64,000 bases of DNA, from contig NZ_FOMH01000002.1 of the NCBI RefSeq assembly GCF_900112575.1, positions 555,667-619,666 on the forward strand. The letters are read 5' to 3'. The DNA comes from Flavobacterium phragmitis. GTDB taxonomy: Bacteria > Bacteroidota > Bacteroidia > Flavobacteriales > Flavobacteriaceae. How positions within the stretch are numbered: the first letter of the stretch is position 1; each line of letters starts with the position of its first letter. The notes below the pieces were generated by a model. It was not told the DNA's origin. It was given only the letters and a program-made list of their open reading frames with translations, and searched no databases. Below, piece after piece: positions 43,868-53,267 of the stretch. A program made the position numbers and the translations under genes.

Positions 43868-44075
43868 AATTCAAAGATAATAATAAAGTGTCAAAATTCG
43901 TAAAATGTAAAAAACAGATTTTTTTGCCGTACGATACAGCTAAAAATGATTTGGTACAGTGAAATTCTATTTCTTTCTTCGCCAAACCAAACAAAAGTAC
44001 AATTTTTCTTATAATATTTTTATAAAAGCCAAATTGTGAAGTAAAAAACAAGATACTAACTAAAACCACATTGCC

Positions 44076-44390
44076 ATGAAAGCCAACGAAACCGAAACTT
44101 TGCAAAAACTACAACAATTAACCGCTATGTATTTTACAACACTAAAACCTACAAATGAACCCAATTCTTATACCATTCAATTTAAAGTGGTCAATTATTT
44201 AGAACTCGGCTGTCTTATTACCGATTTACTGAAATTATGTATTCTCGCACTTGATAATGATATGCATAACTTTTCGAAGAAAGATAATAGTGCTGCTATT
44301 AATGTTTCTCTGGTTTTAGAAACGGTTTTGCATTTGTTTCCTATGGATGAAATGGAGTTCTTGGGGTTTGTTGGGGAGGTTGTTGAATGA
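44076..44390 (+). CDS. Hypothetical protein next to XRE regulator
   Basis: A 104-aa soluble protein, probably all-helical (TLQKLQQLTAMYFTTLKP, LGCLITDLLKLCILALDNDMHNF). No signal peptide. I do not recognise a family. The gene is divergent from the XRE regulator across about 200 bp, and its downstream side begins the REP-like palindrome field. Moderately confident as a gene because the frame is clean and the start is well placed. Confidence 0.6.
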   Translation: MKANETETLQKLQQLTAMYFTTLKPTNEPNSYTIQFKVVNYLELGCLITDLLKLCILALDNDMHNFSKKDNSAAINVSLVLETVLHLFPMDEMEFLGFVGEVVE

Positions 44391-44425
44391 TTTTCTTTTT
44401 TGATAATCCCAAATGGTATAAACAT

Positions 44426-44500
44426 AGCCCGTGGTTTCAACCACGGGAACGTCATATTGTGTTACTCGCATTGTGTACCCGTGGTTGAAACCACGGGCTA
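44426..44500. repeat. REP-like palindrome pair, head to head
   Basis: TAGCCCGTGGTTTCAACCACGGG (44426-44447) faces CCCGTGGTTGAAACCACGGGCTA (44478-44500), together an outer inverted repeat with two inner 20-bp palindromes. The layout is that of a BIME. No tyrosine-transposase (RAYT) gene is present in this window. Confidence 0.8.
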
Positions 44501-44549
44501 TATTTGATAATTGGATTTTTGTTATTTCCTAGCGCGAGCGAACGAAAGG

Positions 44550-44810
44550 TCTAGTGCCAAAAAATCTCGTACAAAAAGCCTGAAAGGCTACCAGCTCCAA
44601 AATAGGGCAACGCCCTATTAGAGAACACCCCGCTCCAGCTCCCCTATTACATAAAACTCAATGCAACTCGAAGCCCTAAAAGGGCGATAGCTATGCTCGT
44701 TATGTAATGGCTTACGCCCCTTCAGGGCTTTCTTATCAAAACCTGTGATAGACATTGGGCGTTGCCCAATGCTGGATGATTATAGGCCTTCGGCCTTATT
44801 TAAATATTCA
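44550..44810. repeat. Cluster of short GC-rich palindromes
   Basis: Successive inverted repeats: AATAGGGCAACGCCCTATT, GCCCTAAAAGGGCG, ATTACATAA with TTATGTAAT, GCCCCTTCAGGGC, CATTGGGCGTTGCCCAATG and AGGCCTTCGGCCTT. The base composition is much richer in G+C than its surroundings. No gene lies in this 44391-44894 gap. Confidence 0.75.
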
Positions 44811-44816
44811 TTCAAA

Positions 44817-44843
44817 CAAAAAGCCTCTCATTTCTGAGAGGCT
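44817..44843 (-). terminator. Terminator of icmF
   Basis: GCCTCTCA / TGAGAGGC stem followed by TTTTTG on the minus strand. A second small hairpin, GTCCGA / TCGGAC, lies at 44861-44876. Confidence 0.75.
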
Positions 44844-44894
44844 CTACATATTGAGCAAACGTCCGATAATTTCGGACATTCAAAAATGTATCAT

Positions 44895-47800
44895 TTACAT
44901 ATTCCTTCTATACTGCCCACCAACCTCAAACAACGCTGAAGTAATCTGACCTAAAGAACAAACCTTTGTCGCTTCCATTAAATGATCGAATAAGTTTTCG
45001 TTTTTAATAGCGGCTTGCTGTAACGTATTTAAGTGCTCGTTTACTTTTGCTTCGTGGAAATTATGCAAGTTATCCAACATCGTAATCTGATATTGTTTTT
45101 CTTCCTCTGTAGCACGAATAACCTCAGCCGGAATTACCGTTGGCGAACCTTTTGAACTCAGGAAAGTATTTACACCCACAATTGGGAAATCTCCATTGTG
45201 TTTTAAGGTTTCGTAATACAAACTTTCTTCCTGAATTTTAGAACGTTGGTACATGGTTTCCATTGCGCCGAGAACTCCGCCTCTTTCTGTAATTCTATCG
45301 AATTCTTGTAAAACGGCTTCTTCAACCAAATCAGTTAATTCTTCAATGATGAAGGAACCTTGAATTGGGTTTTCGTTTTTCGCCAAACCTAATTCTTTAT
45401 TAATAATCAGTTGAATGGCCATGGCACGACGTACAGATTCTTCTGTTGGTGTTGTAATCGCTTCATCGTAAGCGTTAGTGTGCAATGAATTACAGTTGTC
45501 GTAAATCGCATACAAAGCTTGCAGAGTTGTTCTAATATCGTTGAAATCAATTTCCTGTGCGTGTAACGAACGCCCAGAAGTCTGAATATGGTATTTCAGC
45601 ATTTGGGCTCTTTCGTTGGCTCCGTATTTGTTTTTCATGGCTTTTGCCCAAATTTTACGTGCCACACGACCAATAACTGAGTATTCTGGATCTACTCCGT
45701 TTGAGAAGAAGAACGATAAATTCGGACCAAAATCGTTGATGTTCATGCCTCGGCTCAAATAATATTCTACGTAAGTGAAACCATTTGAAAGCGTAAACGC
45801 CAATTGCGTAATTGGGTTTGCTCCCGCCTCTGCAATATGATATCCAGAAATCGAAACCGAATAGAAATTACGAACGTTTTTATTAATAAAATATTCCTGA
45901 ACGTCACCCATTAATCGAAGCGCAAATTCAGTTGAGAAAATACAAGTATTCTGCGCCTGATCTTCTTTTAGAATATCAGCCTGAACCGTTCCACGAACTT
46001 GCGATAACGTTTTGGCTTTTATATCATTATAAACATCTAAAGGCAAAACCTGATCTCCCGTAACACCCAAAAGCATTAATCCTAAACCGTTGTTTCCAGC
46101 AGGAAGTTCGCCTTGGTATTTTGGTCTTTCGATTCCTTTGTCTTTATATAATTTGTTGATTTTGGCTTCAACTTCTTTTTCTAATTCGTTTGCTTTGATG
46201 TAAATCTCACATTGCTGATCGATTGCGGCATTCATAAAGAAACCTAACAACATTGGCGCAGGCCCATTTATCGTCATGCTTACCGAAGTTAAAGCATGCA
46301 CCAAATCGAAACCTGAATACAATTTTTTGGCATCGTCCAAACAGCAGATCGAAACTCCTGCATTTCCAATTTTTCCATAAATATCCGGACGCAAATCTGG
46401 ATCGTTTCCGTATAAAGTTACGCTGTCAAAAGCTGTTGAAAGACGTTTTGCAGGCATTCCTGCGCTTACATAATGAAAACGCTTGTTGGTTCTTTCCGGT
46501 CCACCCTCGCCCGCAAACATTCTTGATGGATCTTCGCCTTCACGTTTAAACGGATATAATCCCGAAGCAAACGGAAACTCGCCTGGAACATTTTCCTGTA
46601 AATTCCAACGCAGAATATCGCCCCAACCTTCATATTTAGGCAAAGCAATTTTTGGAATCTGTAAATGGGATAAACTTTCAGAATGCGTCGCAATCTTGAT
46701 TTCTTTATCACGAACTTTAAACGAGTAAACCGGATTTTTATATTTGGCAACTTTTTCATCCCAATTCAGGATAATTTCCCAATTGTACGGATCTAAATCC
46801 ATTTTTACCTTATCGAATTGATTCAGCAACAGATTTAAGAAGATTCTATTTTCGTCATGTTCAACAATGCCGCTTGGCAAAACAGTCGAATCGTCAATTC
46901 CTGCTTTTGTAATTTGAGGAACTTTTCCAGAAACAGATTCAATGGTTTTGAAAATTCCGTATAATTTTTGAGCTACTTTTTGCTGCGAAATGGCTGTTTC
47001 ATCATAGCTTCTATTATTCTCAGCAATTTCAGATAAATAACGTGTTCTTCCCGGCGGAATAACGAAGATTTTTTCGCTCATTTCTTTAGTGATTTCAAAA
47101 GTCGATTTCAAATCTGAATCGGTTTTTTCTACCACTTTATCCATAATCGCTTTGTAAAGCGTGTTCATTCCCGGATCATTGAACTGCGAAGCAATCGTTC
47201 CGAAAACTGGCATTTCGTCTGGGCTTTTATCCCAAAGATTATGGTTTCTTTGATATTGTTTTTTTACATCGCGCAACGCATCAAGCGCTCCACGTTTATC
47301 AAATTTGTTCAACGCCACTAAATCGGCAAAATCAAGCATGTCGATTTTCTCCAATTGTGTTGCTGCTCCAAATTCTGGTGTCATTACATATAAGGATACA
47401 TCAGAATGATCCATTATTTCCGTATCTGACTGACCAATTCCTGAAGTTTCCAAAATAATCAAATCGTATTTTGCTGCTTTCAAAACCTGAATCGCTTCGG
47501 CTACATATTTTGACAAAGCCAAATTCGATTGACGTGTTGCCAGTGAACGCATGTATACACGAGGATTATTAATGGCATTCATACGAATTCTGTCTCCCAA
47601 AAGTGCTCCTCCTGTTTTTCTTTTAGAAGGATCGACAGAAATCAATCCGATTGTTTTTTCTGGGAAATCAATTAGAAAACGACGCACTAATTCATCTACT
47701 AAAGAAGATTTTCCGGCACCGCCCGTTCCTGTAATTCCTAAAACCGGAATTTTAGAACTAGAATTAATTTCGTGGATTTTATCAAAAGCTGTTTTTGCAA

Positions 47801-48335
47801 TTTCAGGGAAATTTTCTGCTGAAGAAATCAAACGTGCAATGGCCGTAGGTGTTTTGCTTTCGATATGATCGACTTCTCCATTTAATTTGTCTCCAATAGG
47901 AAAATCGGCACGTTGCACCAAATCATTAATCATTCCCTGTAAACCAAGAGAACGGCCGTCATCTGGAGAATAAATTCTGGTAATACCATATTCATGCAAT
48001 TCTTCAATTTCACTTGGCAGAATTACACCGCCTCCACCTCCAAAGATTTTAATGTGTCCTGCTCCTTTTTCGCGAAGCAGATCATACATATATTTAAAGT
48101 ATTCATTGTGCCCACCTTGGTAGGAAGTCATCGCAATGGCATTTGCATCTTCCTGAATTGCGGTATTGACCACTTCTTCAACGCTTCTATCATGACCAAG
48201 ATGAATCACTTCAACTCCCGTTGACTGGATGATACGGCGCATAATATTGATGGCAGCATCATGTCCGTCAAAAAGTGAAGCCGCAGTGACAATTCTTACT
48301 TTATTTTTAGGAATATATGGTATTTGTTGTTCCAT
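44895..48335 (-). CDS. icmF: Fused isobutyryl-CoA mutase IcmF
   Basis: A 1146-aa B12-dependent acyl-CoA mutase with three parts: a cobalamin-binding domain (about 10-145, [12 protein letters not shown] near the His ligand, and a GGGGG loop), a MeaB/G3E GTPase chaperone (about 195-420, Walker [10 protein letters not shown]) and the mutase barrel (about 545-1146). The mutase part has [20 protein letters not shown] and [15 protein letters not shown], which fit IcmF rather than methylmalonyl-CoA mutase. It would interconvert isobutyryl- and butyryl-CoA in branched-chain metabolism. It is monocistronic. Confidence 0.9.
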   Translation of the reverse strand: MEQQIPYIPKNKVRIVTAASLFDGHDAAINIMRRIIQSTGVEVIHLGHDRSVEEVVNTAIQEDANAIAMTSYQGGHNEYFKYMYDLLREKGAGHIKIFGGGGGVILPSEIEELHEYGITRIYSPDDGRSLGLQGMINDLVQRADFPIGDKLNGEVDHIESKTPTAIARLISSAENFPEIAKTAFDKIHEINSSSKIPVLGITGTGGAGKSSLVDELVRRFLIDFPEKTIGLISVDPSKRKTGGALLGDRIRMNAINNPRVYMRSLATRQSNLALSKYVAEAIQVLKAAKYDLIILETSGIGQSDTEIMDHSDVSLYVMTPEFGAATQLEKIDMLDFADLVALNKFDKRGALDALRDVKKQYQRNHNLWDKSPDEMPVFGTIASQFNDPGMNTLYKAIMDKVVEKTDSDLKSTFEITKEMSEKIFVIPPGRTRYLSEIAENNRSYDETAISQQKVAQKLYGIFKTIESVSGKVPQITKAGIDDSTVLPSGIVEHDENRIFLNLLLNQFDKVKMDLDPYNWEIILNWDEKVAKYKNPVYSFKVRDKEIKIATHSESLSHLQIPKIALPKYEGWGDILRWNLQENVPGEFPFASGLYPFKREGEDPSRMFAGEGGPERTNKRFHYVSAGMPAKRLSTAFDSVTLYGNDPDLRPDIYGKIGNAGVSICCLDDAKKLYSGFDLVHALTSVSMTINGPAPMLLGFFMNAAIDQQCEIYIKANELEKEVEAKINKLYKDKGIERPKYQGELPAGNNGLGLMLLGVTGDQVLPLDVYNDIKAKTLSQVRGTVQADILKEDQAQNTCIFSTEFALRLMGDVQEYFINKNVRNFYSVSISGYHIAEAGANPITQLAFTLSNGFTYVEYYLSRGMNINDFGPNLSFFFSNGVDPEYSVIGRVARKIWAKAMKNKYGANERAQMLKYHIQTSGRSLHAQEIDFNDIRTTLQALYAIYDNCNSLHTNAYDEAITTPTEESVRRAMAIQLIINKELGLAKNENPIQGSFIIEELTDLVEEAVLQEFDRITERGGVLGAMETMYQRSKIQEESLYYETLKHNGDFPIVGVNTFLSSKGSPTVIPAEVIRATEEEKQYQITMLDNLHNFHEAKVNEHLNTLQQAAIKNENLFDHLMEATKVCSLGQITSALFEVGGQYRRNM

Positions 48336-48550
48336 TTTATGAATATGATAATTTTATGGAGGCAATTTACAAAATATTTTAATATTCGATTCTTTCTATA
48401 AGCTTATCTTAACAAAAAATAAATCGATTTCGTGAACTATGAGGGTAACAATTTACGTAAATAGTTGATATAGTTAAAGAAAGCTTAAAGACATGGCAAT
48501 TTCGCAACATTTAAATAAAATCAATAAACATGTTTTAAGGCCTTCTAAAG

Positions 48551-48558
48551 TAATTTAG
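48551..48558 (+). promoter_or_regulatory. -7 box of the L,D-transpeptidase gene (variant)
   Basis: TAATTTAG, the same variant as in the secreted-protein paralogues 2 and 3 (AGTAATTTAGCA in both), 71 bp before the ATG. No convincing -33 box. Confidence 0.35.
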
Positions 48559-48629
48559 CAATGTAGAAAAGCCCCCAAATTTTTACCAAAGCTTACCATA
48601 AAAAAGTAAAAACGTAAAAATTTAAAAAA

Positions 48630-50189
48630 ATGAGAACATTTTATTCATTCACCGTGATTTTAGGTTTGAGTTTCTTTGTATCTTCTTATAACAGAATTGA
48701 AAACAATACACCTACATATAAAAAAACTCCAGCCACTTTAACTGTTAACAATGATTCTGATCTTGCAAACGCAGAAAAAGCTAATGACTTCTTTAAAAGG
48801 TATTCAGATTTAAAGAAATATAAATCGGATGTAATGTCATTATACAAGACCAGAACTCTAGGAACGATTTGGTTTGATGAAGACGAAATCAACGAATTTG
48901 GTTCTGTTTTATATGAAAAAGCAAAAAAAACTAATGATTTAGTAATTCCTTACCAAAATGAAATTGACAAACTTTTTGATGATTCATTAGAAAACAATCC
49001 ATCTAAAACGGATGCTGACATGCTTTTAAGTTCAATGTATGTTTTGTACACTAAAAAAAATAACGCAGACAAGAAAAAATTGTCATACAATGACATGCTT
49101 AAAGATTTCTTGAACTATAGTACTATCGAAGAATCATCTGCAACTGCGAACCTTGATGCCAAAGTAGAATATGACCAATATTATAAATTGGAAGATGTAT
49201 TAAAAAAATACAAAAAATTAGATCGTTCACATAAATGGAAACCAATTGTTCCCGCTGAATCTCCTTATAAAGATTTACGTCCAGATGCTGTTTCCAGTAC
49301 TATTGCACAAGTTAGAACTCGTTTGTACTTATTGGGCGATTTAAAAGAGGATTCTAAAAGTGATGTTTACGACCGTGAACTGATGGACGCTGTAATGAAA
49401 TACAAAGTTCGTAACGGATTCAAACCGAATTATATTCTTGCAGAAGAACATATTAAAGAAATGAATATTCCACTTTCTGAGAAAATGGAAACTTTAAAAT
49501 TGAATATGGAAAGATGCCGTGCCATTGCGGCTCAAATTGCAGCAAGCGATGAATATGTTTTGGTCAATGTGCCTTCGTATGAAATGGTATACGTTAAAAA
49601 TGGAAAAATACAGTTGACTTCACCTGTTTTTGTTGGAGCTCCTTTAACTAAAACTACCATTTTCAATGGAGAAATTGACAGAATCGTTTTCAGTCCTTAT
49701 TGGACAGTTCCACAAAGCATCGTTCAAAATGAATTACGATCTAAAATTGCATCAGATCCAAATTATTTAGCAGAGAAAAATATGGAAATGGTAAACGGAC
49801 AAGTAAGACAAAAACCAGGTCCAGACAACTCTCTAGGTTTGGTAAAATTCATGTTCCCAAATTCTGATGATATTTACATGCACGATACTCCATCAAAAAC
49901 ATTATTCGATTTTGAAAAAAGAACCTTCAGCCATGGTTGTATTAATGTAAAAATGGCAAAAGAATTAGCTGTTGCTATGCTTAAAGATTATCCTGAATGG
50001 ACACAAGCTAAAATTGATAAAGCAATGGAAGGAAAAGTAGAAAGCAGTTTCAAATTATCTAAAAAAGTGCCTATATACATTACTTATTTCACTTCTTTAG
50101 TAAATGAAAATGGAGAAATTGGTTTCTTTCAGGATGTATACGAAAAAGATAAAGAGTTAACTAGCCAAAGTGCCGTTGCAGCTCAATAA
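48630..50189 (+). CDS. L,D-transpeptidase (YkuD domain)
   Basis: A 519-aa exported protein with a hydrophobic N-terminus (residues 5-22). It has a peptidoglycan-binding-like helical region (about 215-285, RTRLYLLGDLKED) and a YkuD catalytic domain (about 310-470). The nucleophile motif is RTFSHGCINVKMAKELA (about residue 433), and the His in YMHDTPSK is 20 residues before it. It would cross-link or attach proteins to meso-DAP in the cell wall. The structure is that of the larger, about 500-aa Bacteroidetes members. Confidence 0.9.
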   Translation: MRTFYSFTVILGLSFFVSSYNRIENNTPTYKKTPATLTVNNDSDLANAEKANDFFKRYSDLKKYKSDVMSLYKTRTLGTIWFDEDEINEFGSVLYEKAKKTNDLVIPYQNEIDKLFDDSLENNPSKTDADMLLSSMYVLYTKKNNADKKKLSYNDMLKDFLNYSTIEESSATANLDAKVEYDQYYKLEDVLKKYKKLDRSHKWKPIVPAESPYKDLRPDAVSSTIAQVRTRLYLLGDLKEDSKSDVYDRELMDAVMKYKVRNGFKPNYILAEEHIKEMNIPLSEKMETLKLNMERCRAIAAQIAASDEYVLVNVPSYEMVYVKNGKIQLTSPVFVGAPLTKTTIFNGEIDRIVFSPYWTVPQSIVQNELRSKIASDPNYLAEKNMEMVNGQVRQKPGPDNSLGLVKFMFPNSDDIYMHDTPSKTLFDFEKRTFSHGCINVKMAKELAVAMLKDYPEWTQAKIDKAMEGKVESSFKLSKKVPIYITYFTSLVNENGEIGFFQDVYEKDKELTSQSAVAAQ

Positions 50190-50210
50190 AATAATTCCCT
50201 TCAAGTGTAG

Positions 50211-50250
50211 TGAGAATTTATCAAAAATGATAAATTCTCACTTTGTTTTT
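50211..50250 (+). terminator. Terminator of the L,D-transpeptidase gene
   Basis: TGAGAATTTATCA AAAA TGATAAATTCTCA followed by CTTTGTTTTT. The remaining 50250-50510 holds only AT-rich DNA. Confidence 0.8.
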
Positions 50251-50510
50251 CTAATTAAAGGTGGTAAAGATTATACCCATATTATTTTAAAGGATTTAAA
50301 CACAAACAAACCCGTTTACAACCCGAAAACCCAATTATCCTACAAATAAAAACTTCTCTAAAACAACATCAACGATTGTATAAAAAATGATACTAATCAG
50401 GAAATATTGTCCTAAAATCAATCTTATACTATCCCACTGACCTACTTATCTTTGAGACTAGGAATATTTTGTTAATTCTAACACAAAATGTTGCAGTCTA
50501 ACATATAAAA

Positions 50511-50544
50511 TTGTGGCTTTATTTTTGAATAAGTACTATTTTTG
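50511..50544 (+). promoter_or_regulatory. Promoter of the DUF4197 gene
   Basis: TTG 50511-50513, 23 bp, TATTTTTG 50537-50544: the same geometry as the paralogue promoters at 40-42 kb. Confidence 0.65.
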
Positions 50545-50566
50545 AACCTTAAATAAAACCCCAATA

Positions 50567-51286
50567 ATGAAAAAGATTTTACTATTAGCCGTTACATTTT
50601 CTCTAACGTCTTGCGCACAAGTACAACAGACTTTAAATCAATTGCCTCAAATAGCATCTCAGCTTCCAACAACAGGAACTGTAGATATTGCTTCGGGATT
50701 AAAAGAAGCTTTAAATAAAGGAATTACAGAACAAGTAAGCAAATTAACTGCCGTTGATGGGTTTTACAAAAATGAAGCCGTAAAAATATTAATGCCGGAA
50801 GAATTACAAAAAGTAGATGCAACTTTAAGAAAAGTAGGTTTAAGTTCACTTGCCGATGAAGGAATCAAAATGCTGAACCGTGCTGCTGAAGATGCGGTTA
50901 AAGAGGCAACTCCGATCTTTGTTTCAGCAGTTAAAAACATGAGTTTTACAGACGCTAAAAACATCCTTTTAGGAAATGACAGTGCGGCAACAAGCTACTT
51001 GCAAAACAGCACAACAACAGCTTTGTACGGAAAATTTAATCCTGTAATTAAAAGCTCTTTTGAAAAAGTTGGAGCTGATGTGGTTTGGAAAAATATTATC
51101 ACAAAATACAACACTATTCCATTAGTGAAAAAAGTAAATCCAGATTTGACAGATTACACAACCAATCAAGCGTTATCTGGTGTTTTCAAAATGATTGCTG
51201 TTGAAGAAAAAGAAATAAGAAATGACATTTCTGCAAGAACAACGCCTTTGTTACAAAAGGTTTTCGCTCTGCAGGATGGAAAATAA
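50567..51286 (+). CDS. DUF4197 lipoprotein
   Basis: A 239-aa lipoprotein (FSLTSCAQV, Cys about residue 16). The mature part is mostly helical, with GLKEALNKGITEQVSKLTAVDGFYKNEAVKILMP, a typical DUF4197 start (ALKxAL, then YxNxxxxIPLP-like), and FTDAKNILLGNDSAATSYL (the DA..IL.G..AAT.YL motif). Function is unknown; it is likely outer-membrane or periplasmic. The gene is 99 bp ahead of purU, with a repeat hairpin between them. Confidence 0.85.
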   Translation: MKKILLLAVTFSLTSCAQVQQTLNQLPQIASQLPTTGTVDIASGLKEALNKGITEQVSKLTAVDGFYKNEAVKILMPEELQKVDATLRKVGLSSLADEGIKMLNRAAEDAVKEATPIFVSAVKNMSFTDAKNILLGNDSAATSYLQNSTTTALYGKFNPVIKSSFEKVGADVVWKNIITKYNTIPLVKKVNPDLTDYTTNQALSGVFKMIAVEEKEIRNDISARTTPLLQKVFALQDGK

Positions 51287-51295
51287 TTTTTTCCT

Positions 51296-51369
51296 AAGGT
51301 ACAAAGAGACAGAGTTACAAAGGTTCAAAGCGACCTTTGCAACTTTGAACCTTTGCAACTTTGTCACTA
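51296..51369. repeat. GGTTCAAAG hairpin
   Basis: GGTACAAAGAGACAGAGTT, AAAGGTTCAAAG and then CTTTGCAACTTTGAACC: arms of the same family as 11609-11700. Confidence 0.7.
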
Positions 51370-51385
51370 ACCAAAATAAACCAAA

Positions 51386-52240
51386 ATGCAAAAAATAACC
51401 ATTTTAATTCACTGTAAAGACCAAAAAAACATTATTGCATCTGTTACTACTTTTATTGCTCAAGTAGGCGGAAACATTACCTATATCGACCAGCATGTTG
51501 ACGTAGAACAGAATGTATTTTTTATGCGATTGGAATGTGAATTTGCCAATTCTGAAATTACCATTGAAAGCTTTAAAGCTGACTTTGACAAAACACTTGC
51601 TTCAAAATTTGATATGTCTTGGGATTTGTACAGTCAGGAGCAAAAACCTAAAATGGCATTGTTTGTTTCTAAATACGATCACTGCCTTTTTGATATTTTA
51701 GGACGTTACAGCGCTGGGGAATTGAATATTGAGATTCCGGTAATTATCAGTAATCATAATGATTTGAGATGGATTGCAGAGCGTTTTGACATTCCGTTTC
51801 ACCTTGTTCCTTTTACAAAAGATAATAAAGACGAAGGCGAAGCAAAACAGATTGAGTTATTAAAAGAATATGAAATTGATTTTATTGTTTTAGCCCGCTA
51901 TATGCAAATCATAACGCCAAAATTGATTTCCCTTTACGAAAACAGAATCATCAATATCCACCACTCTTTTTTACCTGCTTTTCCGGGAGCAAAACCGTAT
52001 CATTCGGCTTTTAAACGCGGTGTAAAAATTATTGGTGCCACAAGTCATTACGTGACCGAAGAACTAGATGAAGGTCCGATTATCGAGCAGGATATCGCAA
52101 GAGTTTCTCACATTCACTCCGTAGAAGATTTTATCATGAAAGGACGTGATTTGGAAAGAATCGTTTTAGCAAGAGCTATAAAATTGCATGCTGAAAGAAA
52201 AACGATGGTTTATAGTAATAAAACAGTAGTTTTTTCTTAA
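51386..52240 (+). CDS. purU: Formyltetrahydrofolate deformylase
   Basis: A 284-aa enzyme that hydrolyses 10-formyl-THF to THF and formate, balancing one-carbon pools and giving formate for purine synthesis. An ACT domain is at residues 1-85 and the formyl transferase-like domain follows. The catalytic set is visible: NIHHSFLPAFPG (Asn/His, about residue 196) and TSHYVTEELDEGPIIEQD (Asp, about residue 233). Its stop is 39 bp before the hairpin at 52279, which probably ends the transcript. Confidence 0.92.
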   Translation: MQKITILIHCKDQKNIIASVTTFIAQVGGNITYIDQHVDVEQNVFFMRLECEFANSEITIESFKADFDKTLASKFDMSWDLYSQEQKPKMALFVSKYDHCLFDILGRYSAGELNIEIPVIISNHNDLRWIAERFDIPFHLVPFTKDNKDEGEAKQIELLKEYEIDFIVLARYMQIITPKLISLYENRIINIHHSFLPAFPGAKPYHSAFKRGVKIIGATSHYVTEELDEGPIIEQDIARVSHIHSVEDFIMKGRDLERIVLARAIKLHAERKTMVYSNKTVVFS

Positions 52241-52278
52241 AGGTTCAAAGAGACCTTTGCAACTTTGCAACTAACCAA

Positions 52279-52320
52279 AAAAGACCCGACAGATTTTAAA
52301 AATCTGTCGGGTCTTTTTTT
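52279..52320 (+). terminator. Hairpin terminator of purU (CCCGACAG family)
   Basis: AAAGACCCGACAGATTTT then AAAAATCTGTCGGGTCTTT, followed by T7. It is a repeat-family element used as a terminator. Confidence 0.75.
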
Positions 52321-52627
52321 AAACAACGGTAATTCGCACTTAAAACTAAAAGAATAATTTCTCAAAAAAAGTTTCATTTGGTAGTTTGAAATGCGAGTTT
52401 TTTACATCCGTTGTCATTTTTTTTACGTTTTACATCTTATTGATTTTTAGTTTTTTATCAAACACTTTCAAGTATCTCTACTACATTCACAAACAAAATT
52501 GGCAGGTGTTGTATTTTAATAATCAAATATTATTTTTTGTTGTAAAAAGCTCAAAATCGGGTATTTAAAAATCTTAACGTATGTCCAACAAAGTAATAAC
52601 AAAACCTTAACAGCATTACATCGATTT

Positions 52628-52687
52628 ATGTCTGACCTTTGTAATGTAATAAACTGGTTATTTATTATTTTGGTTTTGGTTAGTTAA
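52628..52687 (+). CDS. Possible 19-residue hydrophobic peptide, copy A
   Basis: An ATG-to-TAA frame giving MSDLCNVINWLFIILVLVS, with one hydrophobic span suited to a membrane. A terminator starts two bases after the stop. Copy B (52978) keeps the frame, with one synonymous and one conservative change. The size and hydrophobicity recall small type I toxins of the Ibs kind. The counter-argument is that CTTTGTAATGTAATA inside the frame resembles a promoter -7 box plus start site (also seen at 59369), so the same DNA may instead make a short RNA. Treat as a candidate. Confidence 0.3.
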   Translation: MSDLCNVINWLFIILVLVS

Positions 52688-52689
52688 AT

Positions 52690-52725
52690 GATGCCGGCGT
52701 CTTCGAGATGCCGGCATTCTTTTTT
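52690..52725 (+). terminator. Terminator of unit A
   Basis: ATGCCGGC GTCTTCGAGAT GCCGGCAT with a UUCG-like loop, then CTTTTTT. Confidence 0.85.
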
Positions 52726-52977
52726 ATATCTGTTTTTGTTTCAAGTTTCAAGTTTCATTTGTTTCAGGTTACCTTAATTTGAACATAATTTAACCGCAAA
52801 GTTCGCAAAGTTTTTTATTCAAAGGCTTTAAAAAAGCGCAAAGTTCGCAAAGCTTCGTGTAAAAAACTTTGCGAACTTTGCGGTTAAGCCTCCCAACAAC
52901 TTTAAACCTGAAACGATAAGACATTAACTTATATCCAACAAAGTAATAACAAGATCTTAACAGCATTACATTGATTT

Positions 52978-53037
52978 ATGTCGGACATTTGTAATGTAAT
53001 AAACTGGTTATTTATTATTTTGGTTTTGGTTAGTTAA
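52978..53037 (+). CDS. Possible 19-residue hydrophobic peptide, copy B
   Basis: Frame giving MSDICNVINWLFIILVLVS: Leu-4 of copy A becomes Ile, and the Ser-2 codon changes from TCT to TCG. The stop and the terminator position match copy A. Confidence 0.3.
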   Translation: MSDICNVINWLFIILVLVS

Positions 53038-53039
53038 AT

Positions 53040-53075
53040 AATGCCGGCGTCTTCGAGATGTCGGCATTTTTTTTA
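53040..53075 (+). terminator. Terminator of unit B
   Basis: ATGCCGGC GTCTTCGAGAT GTCGGCAT: relative to unit A one C became T on the right arm, leaving a G-U pair. T8 follows. Confidence 0.85.
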
Positions 53076-53267
53076 TAATATTTTGTTTGAGGATTAGGGT
53101 TGTCTTACTTTGAAGATAATTTAACTGCAAAGAGCGCAAAGTTTTTTATTTAAGAGGTTTTATAAAAACGCAAAGTTCGCAAAGCTTTGTCTAAAAACTT
53201 TGCGAACTTTGCGTATGCCTTAGCGCTCTTTGCGGTTAAATCAACGTATTCTATAACTAACCTGAAA

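Larger units (their letters stand above)
52579..52928 (+). repeat. Tandem unit A of a duplicated 350-bp segment
   Basis: The unit runs from the AT-rich leader at 52579, through a 19-codon frame (52628-52687), a GC-rich terminator hairpin (52690-52725) and a CGCAAAGTTCGCAAAG inverted repeat. It is followed directly by a second copy (52929-53267). The two agree strongly, mainly over their first 150 bp. Confidence 0.8.
52929..53267 (+). repeat. Tandem unit B of the duplicated segment
   Basis: It repeats unit A: leader, 19-codon frame, terminator, and a CGCAAAG inverted repeat (AACTGCAAAGAGCGCAAAG, GCGCTCTTTGCGGTT). The unit ends just before the stop of the BtuF-like gene. Confidence 0.8.

Noticed and set aside
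46253..46759. Overlapping frames of 81-98 codons within icmF
   Set aside because: They are shadows of the mutase; the minus-strand frame has continuous family motifs through this region.
44895..48335. Calling the fused mutase methylmalonyl-CoA mutase
   Set aside because: The substrate-site region reads like IcmF, and the fusion order (B12, GTPase, mutase) is that of IcmF.
48336..48629. Cobalamin riboswitch before icmF
   Set aside because: No B12-box-like sequence was found in this AT-rich gap.
52386..52568. 60-codon frame rich in Phe, Leu and Ile
   Set aside because: It lies in AT-rich DNA just before the duplicated units, has no promoter, and the composition alone explains the hydrophobicity.
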